From Euptelea pleiosperma (taxonomy: Eukaryota > Streptophyta > Magnoliopsida > Ranunculales > Eupteleaceae): DNA of 64,000 nt. The notes under the pieces are model-generated. The model saw nothing but the letters and a program-made list of their open reading frames with translations. It had not been told where the DNA came from and did not search any database. Made by a program: the position numbers and the translations under genes. The stretch spans positions 6,165,700 through 6,229,699 of the forward strand of contig CM068547.1 of the NCBI GenBank assembly GCA_035048495.1, written 5' to 3'. Below, one piece after another: positions 1 to 11,549 of this stretch (its first letter is position 1; every line of letters starts with the position of its first letter).

Positions 1-1086
1 AAACGTATTAAGGTTTTTAAAAATATCATCTGAAAGTACAGAAATGCCCTTGTAGAAATACCAGAAAAAAAATTTGGTCCGGGATCGCGTGTGTCCTGCA
101 TGACAAAAGTATTTCCCTATGGACAAGTACTGTGCTATTGAATTCGAACCAAAATTCGAACAGCTACATAGCAGTTTGACAGATTTCTGATCAAAAAATT
201 TGATACAGAATTCTGTGTTCGAACATGCATTACACATGAAGGACACTCGTCACCATATTTTGCTGAGCCATCTGATTTACCTTCAAATGATCGTTGCAAT
301 AAGCAAATGGAACATTGAGCGGTGTCCAACAGGATTCGTCCATCGCGTCTTTGAAACCAGTCCCATTCTCTTTCAACGGTGATGCAGCAACTACAGAGGC
401 AGTGTAGATGAATCTCTTAACGGTTCCTGATCTTATGCAAGATCCCATAATACTCTTCACCCCAGCTACCGAAGCCTCCGTAGTATCCTTGTGCTGTATT
501 GGTTCATAATGTTACTACACACAAACAATTAAATCTTTCTGGATTTTACATTGATCGGACGGTTGGAATTGTCCGATCAACGCAACTTCTACTATAAGCT
601 TTATAGCTCAAAGTCAAAGCACATAGAGCAAGGACTGAGATAGACAAACCTGAGAGCTTTGGGTGTTGTGTTGCAAAGGGGTGGCAACATGGAATACAAA
701 CTCGCATCCTTCGATCGCTGGTTCGAATTCATCGGGATTATATATGTCAGCCTCAAACAACCGTAATCTAGAGTCAGCATCAGGAAGGCTCTTGAGGAGG
801 CCTACCTTCTTAGGGTCATCTGCGATTCACCAAAGCAAAGTCAAGACGCGGAGGTTCTGGAGTAGAACTGGAAGTGACAGGATCACTAATCAAAAAAGTT
901 GCAGGATAAAAAATTTTCTAAATAAAAAAAAAAAAAAAAGGGGTGAGAGGGAGGAAGAGAGAGAGAAAACCAACCTAGATTCCTTAGTGTTGCATGGACG
1001 ATATGCCCTTTCTCTAAGAGCTTCTTAACAAGCCAAGAACCAATATAACCTGCACCTCCTGTCACACAAACCTTGCTGCTGTTCAT
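1..1086 (-). CDS. NADPH-dependent reductase A, 5' part (exons 1-3), runs off the left edge
   Basis: Member of the DFR/anthocyanidin reductase/HC-toxin-reductase-like branch of the extended short-chain dehydrogenases: cytosolic NADPH-dependent reductases of flavonoid or related carbonyl substrates. Three exons are readable: 975-1086 (112 bp, start ATG at 1086), 650-819 (170 bp) and 281-493 (213 bp); introns have GT/AG ends and phases fit. Exon 1 holds the Rossmann motif [10 protein letters not shown] (Gly10, 13, 16). Exon 2 has the conserved VFHVATP strand. Exon 3 has IYTASVVA with the presumed catalytic Ser127 and the DESCWTPLN motif. No break is visible. The exons with catalytic YxxxK and the C-terminus must lie beyond base 1; bases 1-280 look like intron 3. 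Paralogous to reductase B (3189-6839), with homology reaching well upstream of both. Substrate cannot be told from sequence. Confidence 0.8.
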
Positions 1087-1891
1087 CTTTTCGATTGCAA
1101 ATGTAAGTCACTTTTGGTTGTGTGAGCTAGCTAGATCCAAAGGGCAATCCACATTATACAAGTATAAGATCACATGACCAGCTTATAAAAATAAAAATCA
1201 CGACGACCTTAATTGTCTCAATAGATAGATTTGGTCGGCTAACAAACAAAAACTAAATAGAAAATTTAAGTCATACGCGCCGTAGTACGTACCCCATTAC
1301 TGTCTGCCTGTTGCCTTGTAGACCGGGTCTCTTGAATGGCACATTTTTTTTTGTCTGATTATCCGTGGGATACCATTTTCTTTATGAAATATATATATGG
1401 AAATAATCTCGGAGTTTGGTATCCACGCGGATCATGATCAAGATATCCACTGCCCACGAGGCAACAACTATTTTAACCTTTGCAGTTGTTGTTTCCGATA
1501 AATCTATTGAATCCAATGGTCAATGACCTCAACTGTATACTAGTTTTTTTTTTTTTTTTTTTTTTTGTGGTCTGGCGGGGTAGCATTTTCCTATTTGTTA
1601 ATAAGAAAACGTCGCGATCACCCCAACCAACTGGGGTATTTCGCCGTTTGCCGCCTTTGTTTCTATTAACGACATATGCGGCGACTTTTCTTAATATTTT
1701 TTCTTTCTTTGTCTTTTAACTGCCCATCGAGTTGCCACAATGTTTCAACTTCACCCCTTCAGTTACTAAATTTTCAAAACTAACCCGTGTTTACAAAGAA
1801 ACGCCCCTCCACACCCTTTAGAATACTCTGTGATTACGTTCCAAAACACTTGCCGTCCATTAATTTATTTAACGGTTGTGATGCTAACAGC
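1087..1891. other. Upstream/intergenic region of reductase A
   Basis: No coding sequence recognised. Contains the presumed promoter of reductase A and a poly-T run near 1543-1566 whose length differs in copy 2 (29857-29882). From 1149 on it is repeated almost identically from 29465. Weaker similarity to the upstream region of reductase B (6840-7700) shows that the two reductase genes arose by an older tandem duplication that included their 5' flanks. Confidence 0.6.
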
Positions 1892-2165
1892 TATACCTGA
1901 TGCTTTTTGGCCTTAGCTAACGCGTTTGTGTTCTTGTTTGATGATTTTTAGCCGTTTGTTTTAGTACTAAAAAGAAGGCTAATATCACGCCTTAAAAACT
2001 TTTAAAATCTAATGGCTAGAGGTGACCAATCAGGGTGATTTTTTCATGTGTATATCCACCAAGGGGTGGGCTAAACATCCATGCGCGGTCAGTGGGCCGG
2101 CCCAGAGGGCAACGGTGAATAAAAGAAAATAGCGCTAGCTGACACCAAAAAGCATGATCAGGTAT
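1892..2165. mobile_element. Foldback MITE
   Basis: Inverted ends: TATACCTGATGCTTTTTGG at the left and its complement, with a 3-base insertion, at the right (ends GATCAGGTATA). The interior contains one arm of the window-wide foldback core (gatttttag...ccaaggggtgggctaaacatcc). No coding capacity. Repeated at 30208-30481. Confidence 0.6.
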
Positions 2166-2214
2166 AACTTGTTACATCTTTTTCCTTTATTTAATGACAA
2201 CATCGAGGTCGATG

Positions 2215-2470
2215 ACAGGGCACAATATGAGAGACGTGGGACATTTTGGCCCATCCATATATAGGTGGACATACAAACCAAAAATCAGCCCGATTAGTGC
2301 TTTCTAGGCTTTGGATTGGAATTATTTTCATGGGTTGATTTTAACTGCGGGAATGAATTTGAGCAGATCTACAGGTTTGAAATCAGTAATCAAGCTGATT
2401 TTTGGGTTTTAGGTCCACCACCACCGAAGCAACACGTGTTGGAAGCCAAGATAAATTTGACGTGAGAGAC
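2215..2470. mobile_element. Degenerate foldback element of the common family
   Basis: Left arm contains 'aaccaaaaatcagcccgatta' pieces near 2276-2296, and the inverted right arm contains 'caagctgatttttgggtttt' near 2389-2410. Flanking words such as gacgtgggac and acacgtgttgg are remnants of the CACGTG-containing ends. Also present in copy 2 at about 30530-30785. Confidence 0.5.
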
Positions 2471-3188
2471 GCAAGCGCGGCACATCATTCCAGGTGACAT
2501 CGAGAATAACCGAAGAGTTGTCGGTACATTGTTGCAGCGGAGACTGAAAAGCGTTATCTTTACCCTTTTTCAAAACCTATCACTGCAACCCCTGAATCCT
2601 CCTTCCATGGCATCCGAATTTAGCATGTCCTGCCCTCTCCGCATTTTATCTTCACCATCTCTCCGAAATTCTTCTCTATCTGTGGTGATGATGTCGCAAA
2701 GGTAGGAAGAAAAATTAGAGACAAGACTGCCGAAGAAATCAGCCCATGAGGAGTTTAAATCCAGTGAGTTACATCGAATGCGCAAAGGGTACGAGTCTTT
2801 TAACCATTTTGAGCTCATTTTGTTTTGCGCCAACGTCCAACGACCTTAAGGGAACAAATTACATACGTTGTTATTGGCTTACATGTCCTAGCTAGCAAAA
2901 AAATCACATTTGGTGGTCTAAAATGCGCTTCTCTGGAATAATTAATTACTAAAGTAGAATTTTAGTACTTGTAACCAAACACGACTTAACAACATATTAA
3001 GAACAGAATACCCATCTAAATTGGACTTAGATGCTCATGTGCTAGGCATCCTTCTTACGTACAGAGCATGCAGATTGAGCAGAACAAGTAGTTTTAATTT
3101 GGTCCAAACAATTCTAGTGGACATGGGTGACCCGGCCATCAGGATTTGTACCAAGAAACTAGAAATATAGGAAAATCAAATGAAAAAG
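2471..3188. other. Intergenic region 3' of reductase B
   Basis: No gene, RNA or clear repeat recognised. Repeated in copy 2 at about 30787-31505. A short open frame here (2570-2833, minus) has no family resemblance and is broken by a small indel in copy 2. Confidence 0.5.
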
Positions 3189-3925
3189 TTAGTATTTGAG
3201 ATCACCCATCTTCCTTGCACACTCAACACTACCATCTAATATCATCTTCATATCATATTTATACTCAAAACCCACATCTTTCAGCTTTGTGGAACTCCAC
3301 TTAATTCCTTTCTCTAACACCTCCACAGACCTGCATTGAAATTTCAAATCCTGTTATTATAGAAATACGAAGAACCAAAATATGAATTGAAAGACAAACT
3401 TTGATAAGTAAAAGCTATTTTGGGGAGCTTCTTACTCTTCTATTATGTGGAGTTCTGGATAATATTGCAGATTGTAATCGGCGATCTCCGTTGTTGTCAC
3501 ATATTCACTTGCACATAAATATCTGCCATTAATTGAAGGTTTTTCCATGCAGAAGATATGAGCTTCGCAGACGTCCTCGATGTGTATTATAGGAACTTTA
3601 CCCAGCAACCCCTGCAAAAATCTTAGTTCTTCATACCTGTATGCATGGTTTAGAAGCTGTGATATAAGTACCGCCAAGCTTTCGGGTAGGTAAGATAGAA
3701 CTGTATCTCCTCCAACAAGCCCACAAGCTAGGGTTACCACTTCCAGTCCACCATTATCTTTGTTATCAAACCTCAACACCTCTTTCTCTGCTAGTGTCTT
3801 TGAGTCTATGTATGCCTACAACATCATACCATCAGAATTTTGAGCAAACAATCTTATTTTTGGCGTTCTTTGATACAGAAGTCCCTCAAACTACTGCGTG
3901 GTAAACTCTTTCAGGTCATGAATAT

Positions 3926-4723
3926 TTGACACACCTGGTGGACCTACACAACAAAAATCAGCTTGATTGGTAATCTCTAGTCGTTGGATTTGAGGACGTA
4001 TTCATCATGGGCTTCATGAACTGGATTATGGGCTGTTCCAAGCCCATGACAAAAGTGCTCGATTCCAATTAGGGCTGCAAGTCGGACGGGTTGGAGGTCA
4101 ACCGTAGCCCAACCCTACCTTCAAGGCAATGAACCCTAGCCCAACCCAACCCAAACCGAGGCCGGGCCTAGATTTCTCAGCCCAAGCCCAACCCTATCGA
4201 GGTGGTCGGGTTGGTAAATTTCCAAATTTTTTTTATTGGTTAAAAAAGTTACTAATTTTTTTTCATATTAAAATTGTTTATTGGTCAATATAATGAGCGT
4301 TATGCTAGCCATGCCATGAAAATAATATATTCATTTCCATATCCTGTTAAATATGACCAAATTTACAAAGTATATACACATTTATATTTGTCATCTTTAT
4401 AAGTTTATTCATACAAGAATGACAAGTAATGTAGTATTTATATATATGTGGGCTATAGTAACGTGTGTGTATATATAGTGTATGTCAAGCTCAGGTTGGG
4501 CTAAGCCTCAACCCTAGCCCAACCCAATTTGATCGTGTTGTGAAAATCTAGGCCACGAGCCCAACCTAAGTACTGAAGGGGGCAACCCAACCCTAGCCCC
4601 AATTGTTGGGTTGAACCTGTCGGGCTCAGGTTGAGCCTGCCCAGTTGCAACTCTAATTCCAACGACAAGAAATCACCAACCACCCTGATTTTTTGTAAGT
4701 CCACAAGGTGTGGGTCAAACATT
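3926..4723. mobile_element. Foldback element split by a hAT MITE
   Basis: Left arm TTTGACACACCTGGTGGACC (about 3929-3948) and right arm ggtgtgggtcaaacattg (about 4706-4723) are inverted copies. Between them the common core appears in both orientations (3951 and 4690). The hAT MITE at 4070-4655 interrupts the element. It lies in intron 3 of reductase B. Confidence 0.55.
4070..4655. mobile_element. Non-autonomous hAT element (TAGGGCTGCAA ends)
   Basis: Ends TAGGGCTGCAA and TTGCAACTCTA are imperfect inverted repeats, and the flanks are an 8-bp target duplication, ATTCCAAT (4062-4069) and ATTCCAAC (4656-4663), one mismatch. Eight-base duplications and TAGGG-type ends fit hAT. The interior is rich in GGGTTGG/CCAACCC words and has no transposase. 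Only its first 65 bases remain in copy 2 (35667-35720) because of the 1990-bp deletion. Confidence 0.78.
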
Positions 4724-4819
4724 GATGGAGTTAGTGGACCCCCAAAAGAGTTTTTCACTATTGTGAATTTCACTGAAGAATCAATCGAATTAGCAATAAC
4801 CACCAAAACACACGAGAAA

Positions 4820-4990
4820 ATCAAATAGAAGTGCAGTTACACCACAACAAGGACACAAGCGATTTACGTGGTTCAGCCGAAACCTATTCTACGGGCGAGG
4901 ATGATCAATGTTCTTTATTATAGAAATCCCAAAAACAATGCTTCTTTTCTCTGATCCTTTTTCAGCCACCAATACAATATTTAAACCCCA
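4820..4990. mobile_element. Possible LTR-retrotransposon fragment
   Basis: The stretch with 'acacaagcgatttacgtggt' near 4853-4872 followed by 'tattctacgggcgagg' resembles sequence often seen at plant Copia LTR/leader regions. No second LTR or coding sequence is seen. Recognition is from memory of the motif only. Confidence 0.3.
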
Positions 4991-6839
4991 AAATGAATTA
5001 GAAACGTATTAGGGCTTTTAAAAACACCGTGTAAAAGTACAGAAACACCCTTCAAGAAATACCCCAAAAAAAAAAAAAAGAAATGGCCGGATGTTGCGCG
5101 TGTCGTGGCATGACAAAAGTACTTCCGTATGGACCTATTGAATTCAAAGCAAAATCCCAACAGCCACATGGCGGTTTGATAGACTTTTGATCAAAATTTT
5201 GAATTCGAACATGCATTACACATGAACGGCTCCAGTCACCATATTTTGTTGAGCCATCGGATTTAACATAGGATGGTGATCTATGATTCTTCTATGGAGG
5301 TCATAAGAGGGTTGATAATTGATAAAGCAAGATGGTATTCACCTTCAACGGATCGTCGCAAAAAACAAATGGAAGATTGAGTGGTGTCCAACAGGATTCG
5401 TCCATATATCGAGTCTTTGAAACCAGTTCCATCCTCTTTCAACGGTGATGCAGCAACCACAGAGGCAGTGTAGATGAATCTCTTAACGGTTCCTGATCTT
5501 ATGCAAGATCCCATAATACTCCTCACCCCAGCTACCGCAGCCTCCGTAGTATCCTTGTGCTGTATGGATTCATAATGTTACCATAAATGTCATTTATATA
5601 TTACCCCTAAACTGGGATATTTAACTACCCATCTACAGAAACAATTAAATCATCTAAATTTACTTTGATCGGACGGTTAGAATTTTCCGATCAAACGCAA
5701 CTTCTAAGATAAGGTTTAGTACGTTCAGAGTCAAAGCACATGGACCATATGATGATAGGAAACAAGGACATTGAGAGACAAACCTGGGAGCTTTTGGTGT
5801 TATGTTGCAAGGGGGTAGCAACATGGAATACAAACTCGCACCCTTTGATTGCTGGTTCGAATTCATCAGGATTATATATGTCAGCCTCGAACAACCGTAA
5901 TCTAGAGTCTGCATCAGGAAGGCTCTTGAGGAGGCCTACCTTCTTAGGATCATCGGCGGCGAATCACCAAATCAAAGTCATGAAGCAGACGTTCTGAGTT
6001 CGAATCCCCTCCCCCTTGGTGTTTATCCAAGTTTTACCTGGCGTGTGTGTGGAAGGGGTACACCCATGCCCCGGCCCATTCTATTAGTTGGGTGCTCTAA
6101 GAGGAGAAAACATTTGCTGGCCCCGGGCGACATCAAACTTTGATGTCACTTGGTTAGTGGTTAAAAAGGGGTACTTGTTAGACATTTTGGGAGGGCCGGG
6201 GGACTTCAAACTTGGAAGGACTCAGGGTTGGGTTAAGGGATTGAAGTACGTGTTAGACATTGTAGGTGGGGAGACTTCAAAGTTTGAAAGTCCCCCGCCC
6301 CGGGGCCTGCCTGCGAATCTTTTCGACTCTTAGGAGACCGCGAGGCCTGAGAAATTTTTTGATCCTGTAACTTTTTGATCCAATGATCCAGGTGGTGCTT
6401 AACTATAAGTGGCAGGATCACTCGATAAAAAAGTTGCAGGATCAAAAAATTCCTCCGACACCCTCAGCATCGGAAAATAAATAAAAAAGGGTCAGGGATC
6501 TGAGGACACAAACTTCTGACTTTTATGTTCACTCCAGCAGTGGATCGGATTTCACGAAATCAAATCCAATGGTGGTTGAGTTTTGGTAAAGTGAATGCCA
6601 GCTCGGCACTGTCAACCACTGTTGGATTTCATGAAATCCACGGCCGAGAGCACGAGTGAACATACGTGTCAGAAAATAAGAATAAAAAAGGGGGAGTGTG
6701 ATGGCGAATGGGAGGGAGAGAGCCAACCTAGATTCCTTAGTGTTGCATGGACGATGTGCCCTTTCTCTAAGAGCTTCTTAAGAAGCCAAGATCCAATATA
6801 ACCTGCACCTCCTGTAACACGAACCTTGCTGCTTCTCAT

Positions 6840-7848
6840 CTTCTCCCCTAGAAATGTAAGTCACTTTTGGTTCTGTGAGCTGGATCGATATATACAAAGG
6901 GCAATCCACATAAAAATAAAGAACACAACCACCTCAATTGTCTTAATAGATGAATTTGGTCAGCTAACAAACAAAAATAAATAGAAAATTTAAGACAATG
7001 GAGGATGGGTGTCGTACCTGATGATGCAATAGAGTCGCAATATTGACCGTTGGATTCAAGATATCGACGCATTTGTCGCCTCGTAGACTGGGTCTCTTGA
7101 ATCTAATAGTCAAATGGCCGCATAACATTTTTTATGCAATATATGGAAATAATCTCCACGTATTGTATCCACTAGGATGATATCATCAATATTTATTAAT
7201 GAGTGGTAGAGATCATCAATATTTATTAATGAGTGGTCGTGCTAGCATGGATATATAACCGGACAAAAATATGTGTAGTCGAGGCAATTGACAAGTTGTA
7301 TTCAAGATATCCTTGGTCCATGAGGCAACAACTATTTTAACTTTTGCAGTTTTTGCCTCTTGGACCGTAAATCTTTTTGTCCTTGGGGTAGCATTTTCTT
7401 ATTTATTTATAAGAAAACGCCATGATCACCCCAATTAACCAAGTGAGGGTATTTTCATGGTTTGCCTTCGTTTTTATTACCAAATTCTCAGAATTATATT
7501 TACAATTCCATGTTTTTCCCGGAATTAGAAGTTTTAGGGAGAGAAGAAACTTTGGATTCCTGGAATTCTATTTTCAGGCATAGATATTCGAGGGAATTTT
7601 TATTGGGCTGCCACAGTTTTTCAGGTTAACCTTTTCAATTATTAAATTTTCAAAACTATCTTTATTGTACATGTGTTTCCAAAAATAAAAACACCCCTCC
7701 AAAGCCTAGTTAGCAATTTGGCATACCGAAAAAATTTGGGATGGAAATATTACGAATATAATCTGTTTTGATAATTTTGTAATATGGTAAAAAAAAGGTC
7801 AAATATGATTAATATAAAGACTCTACACCAAAAATTCGTGTGTGTATA
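6840..7848. other. Upstream region of reductase B
   Basis: No gene. Contains the presumed promoter of reductase B, diverged from that of reductase A (1087-1800). Includes a direct duplication of a 26-base unit (7182-7207 and 7212-7237, atcatcaatatttattaatg...). Copy 2 equivalent: 36422-37424. Confidence 0.55.
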
Positions 7849-8312
7849 TCTATACTATTATAAAGCAACAACCGGGGTTGCCACCCATGTGACACAATTA
7901 GAAGCCTCTCTACTTTCAAAGGTAAAACCTTCTCTCATTAAATGTCCCTTCATAGTTCAGGTTATCTGGCACGCCCACGTCCCTCATCAAGGATGGTGAG
8001 AGACAATAGTACAGGACACATGGCACACTCTTAGAGACCACTGACCTTATGGATGTTTGTCCCATTTCTAGGTGGACCTATTAACCAAATATCAGTCCTA
8101 TTAGTGTTTTCAAACTTTTGGGTCTGAGTACCCCAAATAATGCTTGAAATCTATGGTTAAAAATCAATCCATGAAAACAATACAATCAAATAATTAAAAA
8201 CCACGAATCAGGCTGATTTTTTGCATATAGGCCCACCTAGAGATGGGCAAACATTAATACGATCAGTGATCTCTACGAGTGTGCCACATGTAAGCACGTG
8301 GCGTTCCCCTAG
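7849..8312 (+). mobile_element. Non-autonomous Helitron, 464 bp
   Basis: Begins TCTATACTATTATAAAG, the plant Helitron 5' end, and finishes CTAG. It sits between host A (7848) and T (8313), as Helitrons do, with no target duplication. A short hairpin (GCCAC...GTGGC, about 8283-8302) precedes the 3' end. The interior consists of a foldback element with the window-wide core motif (8087 and 8213). No Rep/helicase. Copy 2: 37425-37888, same length. Confidence 0.72.
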
Positions 8313-8339
8313 TATATATATAATTTATTTTTAGGTGCG

Positions 8340-9163
8340 GCCTAGACATGGGACAAAAATCACCTAGATCAAAAAAAAATTCTCCCATGGAACACTTTTA
8401 TCAGACCATTGATAGAATGGATGTTAGGCCCATCCCTCAAGTGGACGTACGGACCAAACATTAGCATTATTATCCGTCACATTTTAGTCATTTTTCATGG
8501 GTTGATTTTTCAACAATGGGATTGGATCATTATTTTAGGGTGGGTACAAAGATCCAATGGCTAAAAATCACCAATCATACTGATTTTCAACTGAGATTGG
8601 AGATCATCCAGATAAAAAAAGAATCAGGACATTGATCTCTAAGAATGTGTCAATGGACTTTTTCCCGGACGTGTTGAATTTGAAGTATTATTGGAAAGTT
8701 TTATTGAAAAAATAGAAATATATGTTTTAATTGGTTTTAGAGAAAAAACGGAATATAATCTGTACAATTCAATGTATACGGTCATTTAAAATATTTTCTA
8801 AAAAAAACTTACTATTATGGTATAATACGTGCGTATAGTCCGCAGAATTGCTAACTAGGCTCTAGAGTAGTCACCAGAACTGCTCCCGCACTCAAACTGC
8901 AAACTCGCGGTTTGAGGGCAGATTCGCCCCCAATCCGCGCTCTGAAAAGTTGAGTGACCTTTACTCCTTTAAAAGAGAGTCCTTTATCGGATCAAACTAT
9001 TCATCCAAAAGATGACGAACTCTCAGCTTCTCCAGCTTCTAGTTGGTGACAAAGTTTTACTTGTGGGCTCATGTGGTCAGTGGGCCTAGATGGAAGTGCT
9101 GAGTAACAAAAAAATACGGCACGGCTGTATATATATACAGCTGTCACATATATATATGGGTCA
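8340..9163. other. Degenerate foldback remnant and unassigned DNA
   Basis: About 8370-8670 has weak inverted arms of the common foldback family (gaccattgatagaatggatg... and ...gaatcaggacattgatctct). The rest, to 9163, shows no gene or clear repeat apart from a short ATATATA tract near 9129-9158. Confidence 0.4.
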
Positions 9164-9171
9164 GGTCCAGG

Positions 9172-10780
9172 CAGTGGCGGAGCCAGGATTTTAGTCAAGG
9201 GGGGGCACATTCCTTGTTGTTGGCATGCCACGTGTGATGCATTGTACTTTACACGTGGCACTTAGAGATCACTAACCGTATGGATGTTTGACCCATCCCT
9301 AGGTGAACCTACCTATTAAAATTCATCCTAATTAGCAATTTCTATTTAGGGAATTTTTGACCCCCCCCCTCCCATGTTATCTTTAAAATTTGACATACCC
9401 CCCACAATTTGAAAAAGCTAACATACCCCCCTATGACTTGGTCCACTGTCATTTGACCAGTGTTGACCTGAGTTGACTACCAAATTTTTTATTAAATGGC
9501 AAAAATGCCCTTGTCTTCAACCTTGGAATAAGGGTTTGGGCAAAAACCCAAACCCCAAATCAAACGGCTGTGATGGACGGCCAGCCAAGAGATTCCAATG
9601 GATTGGCCACCCATCACCAGCGACCAACCAGCCGGAGTCTCATGGCCAGCTAGCCAGCTACCACTCCAGCAATAATTTAAAACCCAAGGTATAAAAAAAA
9701 AAAAAGCATAAAATTTTAGTTTTAAAATTTTCATTAACATAAATGAAAAATAAGACAAAGCAATTTATATTTTAAGCTTTTGAGATGTTGATTTAGAAAG
9801 ATGGGTTCTCTCAATTTTAAAATATTCCTTCATGAGTTTTATCTATTTTTTTGGGGTTTTTTCTTCTCAATATTTTCTTAATTCATCAAAAAATCTGAAG
9901 TTAACCAACATGGGTTTTAATTTTTATTTTAAATCTCCTCTTTTCATGTTTGATTTTGACATACCCCCTCTTTTCATGTTCAAACCCAAACCCTTGTTCT
10001 ATAGTTGAAGACAAGGGCGCTTTTGTCCTTTAATAAAAAATTTAGTAGTCAACTTGGGTCAACACTGTTCAAATGACAGTGGACCGAGTCATAGGGGGGG
10101 GTCATTTACGTCTAACTAGGGATGGGCCAAACATCCATAGGGTCATTATCCTATAATAGAGTGTGTAACGTGGCTCACACTGCGGTCCATCAACATTTAC
10201 GATGGATGCTCATCATCAATGTTTTTCCCTTGCAATAATGCTGAAAGTTAGGCCTGAAAAACAAAATTATATTTTTCAATATTTTATAAGGACGTCAGGC
10301 TACACCTAAAAACATCATGTGACACACTCTTACAGATGTATGGTCATACAGATAGTTGAAAAATCCTTAGATAGACCTATACACCAAAATCTTTCTGATT
10401 GGTGTTTTCTAAGAGTTGAATCTCAGTACCCAAAATAGTTCTCAAATCCACGGTTGAAATTCCAATATGTAAAAGATTCAAATACAATGGCTATAAACCA
10501 CCAATCCTGCTGATTTTTTGGTCTGTTGGACCATCTAGGGGCGTGTTAAACATCCCTACGGTCATGTGTAAAGACTAAAATGCCTTCACTAAATATAAAT
10601 AATTAAAAAATATGTTGATAAGTAGAATAGAGGGTAGATGAAAGGGGGCACTTTAAAGTTTAAAAATATGAGGAGGGGCATTAAGGTACTTTTGAAGAAA
10701 AAAAAATTATTTTTAAAGAGATTTTGAAAGTTGAGGGGAGGGCACGTGCCCTCCCAGGCCCCTTAATGGCTCGGCCGCTG
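9172..10780. mobile_element. Non-autonomous hAT element with nested insertions, 1609 bp
   Basis: Ends CAGTGGCGGAGCCAGG and (inverse) CAGCGGCCGAGCCA are the common plant hAT type. The flanks are an 8-bp duplication GGTCCAGG (9164-9171) and GGTCCGGG (10781-10788); in copy 2 both sides still read GGTCCAGG. Inside lies a foldback of the common family (about 9245-9355 and 10110-10190), itself split by a second inverted-repeat element (about 9355-10109, arms around 'gacttggtccactgtcattt'), and a further degenerate foldback at 10318-10570. No transposase. Copy 2: 38748-40389. Confidence 0.78.
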
Positions 10781-10787
10781 GGTCCGG

Positions 10788-11111
10788 GGACCCCATTTTC
10801 TACCTTCACTTTGGCGTACCCTCATAGAAGATGAATCAATGGCTGATTTTTGGTGAGGATGATCTCTATGACCATCCTCACAAAAATTCAAATCATTCTG
10901 ATATTCATAGACTGGTTTAGAAGTTGAAGAATTATGAACCGTCAATTTTTACCGTGATACTTAAAAACCATATTTGACGGGGTTAAAATTTTTAGAATGG
11001 GCTGATTTTTTGAATGGGTGATCTATATGGTTAGAAGATCATCTTCACCAAAAATCAGCCATTGATTCATCTCCTATGTGGGTACGCCAAAGTGGGGTAA
11101 AAAACGGGTCC
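10788..11111. mobile_element. Foldback MITE with long inverted arms
   Basis: Arms of about 65 bp: ggaccccattttctaccttc... at the left and ...gtggggtaaaaaacgggtcc at the right, both including 'actttggcgtac' and 'ggctgatttttggtgagga'. Same family as 21735-21995 and the truncated element at 29320-29464. Copy 2: about 40397-40720. Confidence 0.65.
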
Positions 11112-11250
11112 GACACTATATATATTTACGCCTCACCGCCATGTTTTCTCTTGCAGCAAGAGAAATAGAGACACTGTCTTCAGTCAGTCACTTCTCACTT
11201 TTTTGGTTGCCTTGCGTTTTTCCCGCTCGCTTGCTTTTAGTGGTTCAACT

Positions 11251-11549
11251 CAAGGTTTAAAAATCAGCCATTATAACACAAATAACGGCCGTTATAACGG
11301 ATTCGGACCTACCCCATTACGTTACATACCGTTAAAATTCCCAGATACGGCCGTTATTTTTCCATTATAACGAAAATAATGACCGTTATTTAATTTTAAA
11401 TTCAAAATTTGAATTTCACGCCCCTTTTTTTCCATTTTTTCGTTATTTTCCCATTTTTGCCCCTGAGCATTTTTTTCGTTATAACAGCCGTTATAACGGA
11501 AAAAACGGTAACGCCCCCAGACCGTTATAATGGTCCCTTTTAAACCTTG
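11251..11549. mobile_element. MITE with CAAGGTTTAAAA ends
   Basis: Perfect ends CAAGGTTTAAAA and TTTTAAACCTTG with an 8-bp duplication GTTCAACT on both sides (11243-11250 and 11550-11557). The interior is built of CCGTTATAACGG palindromes. Copy 2: 40860-41126, where one target copy has changed to ATTCAACT. Relatives near 20700-20818 and 23835-24090. Confidence 0.75.

Larger units (their letters stand above)
3189..6839 (-). pseudogene. Reductase B (anthocyanidin-reductase/HC-toxin-reductase-like), five exons, disabled
   Basis: All five exons of a reductase of about 338 residues, the usual length for the family, can be placed: 6728-6839, 5784-5953, 5343-5559, 3436-3815 and 3189-3330. Exon 1 has the Rossmann motif GGAGYIGSW. 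Exon 4 opens with AYIDSKTLAEKE (catalytic Tyr167 and Lys171) and holds the conserved PCG-like LACGLVGG, VPIIHIEDVCEAHIFCMEKP and GRYLCA motifs. Exon 5 gives the C-terminus ending MGDLKY. Two lesions are seen. The acceptor before exon 2 reads CG at 5954-5955 where reductase A has AG (820-821). Exon 3 has a 4-base ATAT insertion near 5404-5407 that shifts the frame just after GTGFKDS, where reductase A reads on through [10 protein letters not shown] hAT MITE sits in intron 3. Unless another acceptor is used and the frame is restored, no full enzyme can be made. Confidence 0.82.

Noticed and set aside
2570..2833. 87-codon open frame on the minus strand
   Set aside because: No family resemblance, no conserved motif, and the frame is broken by an indel in copy 2 near 31098.
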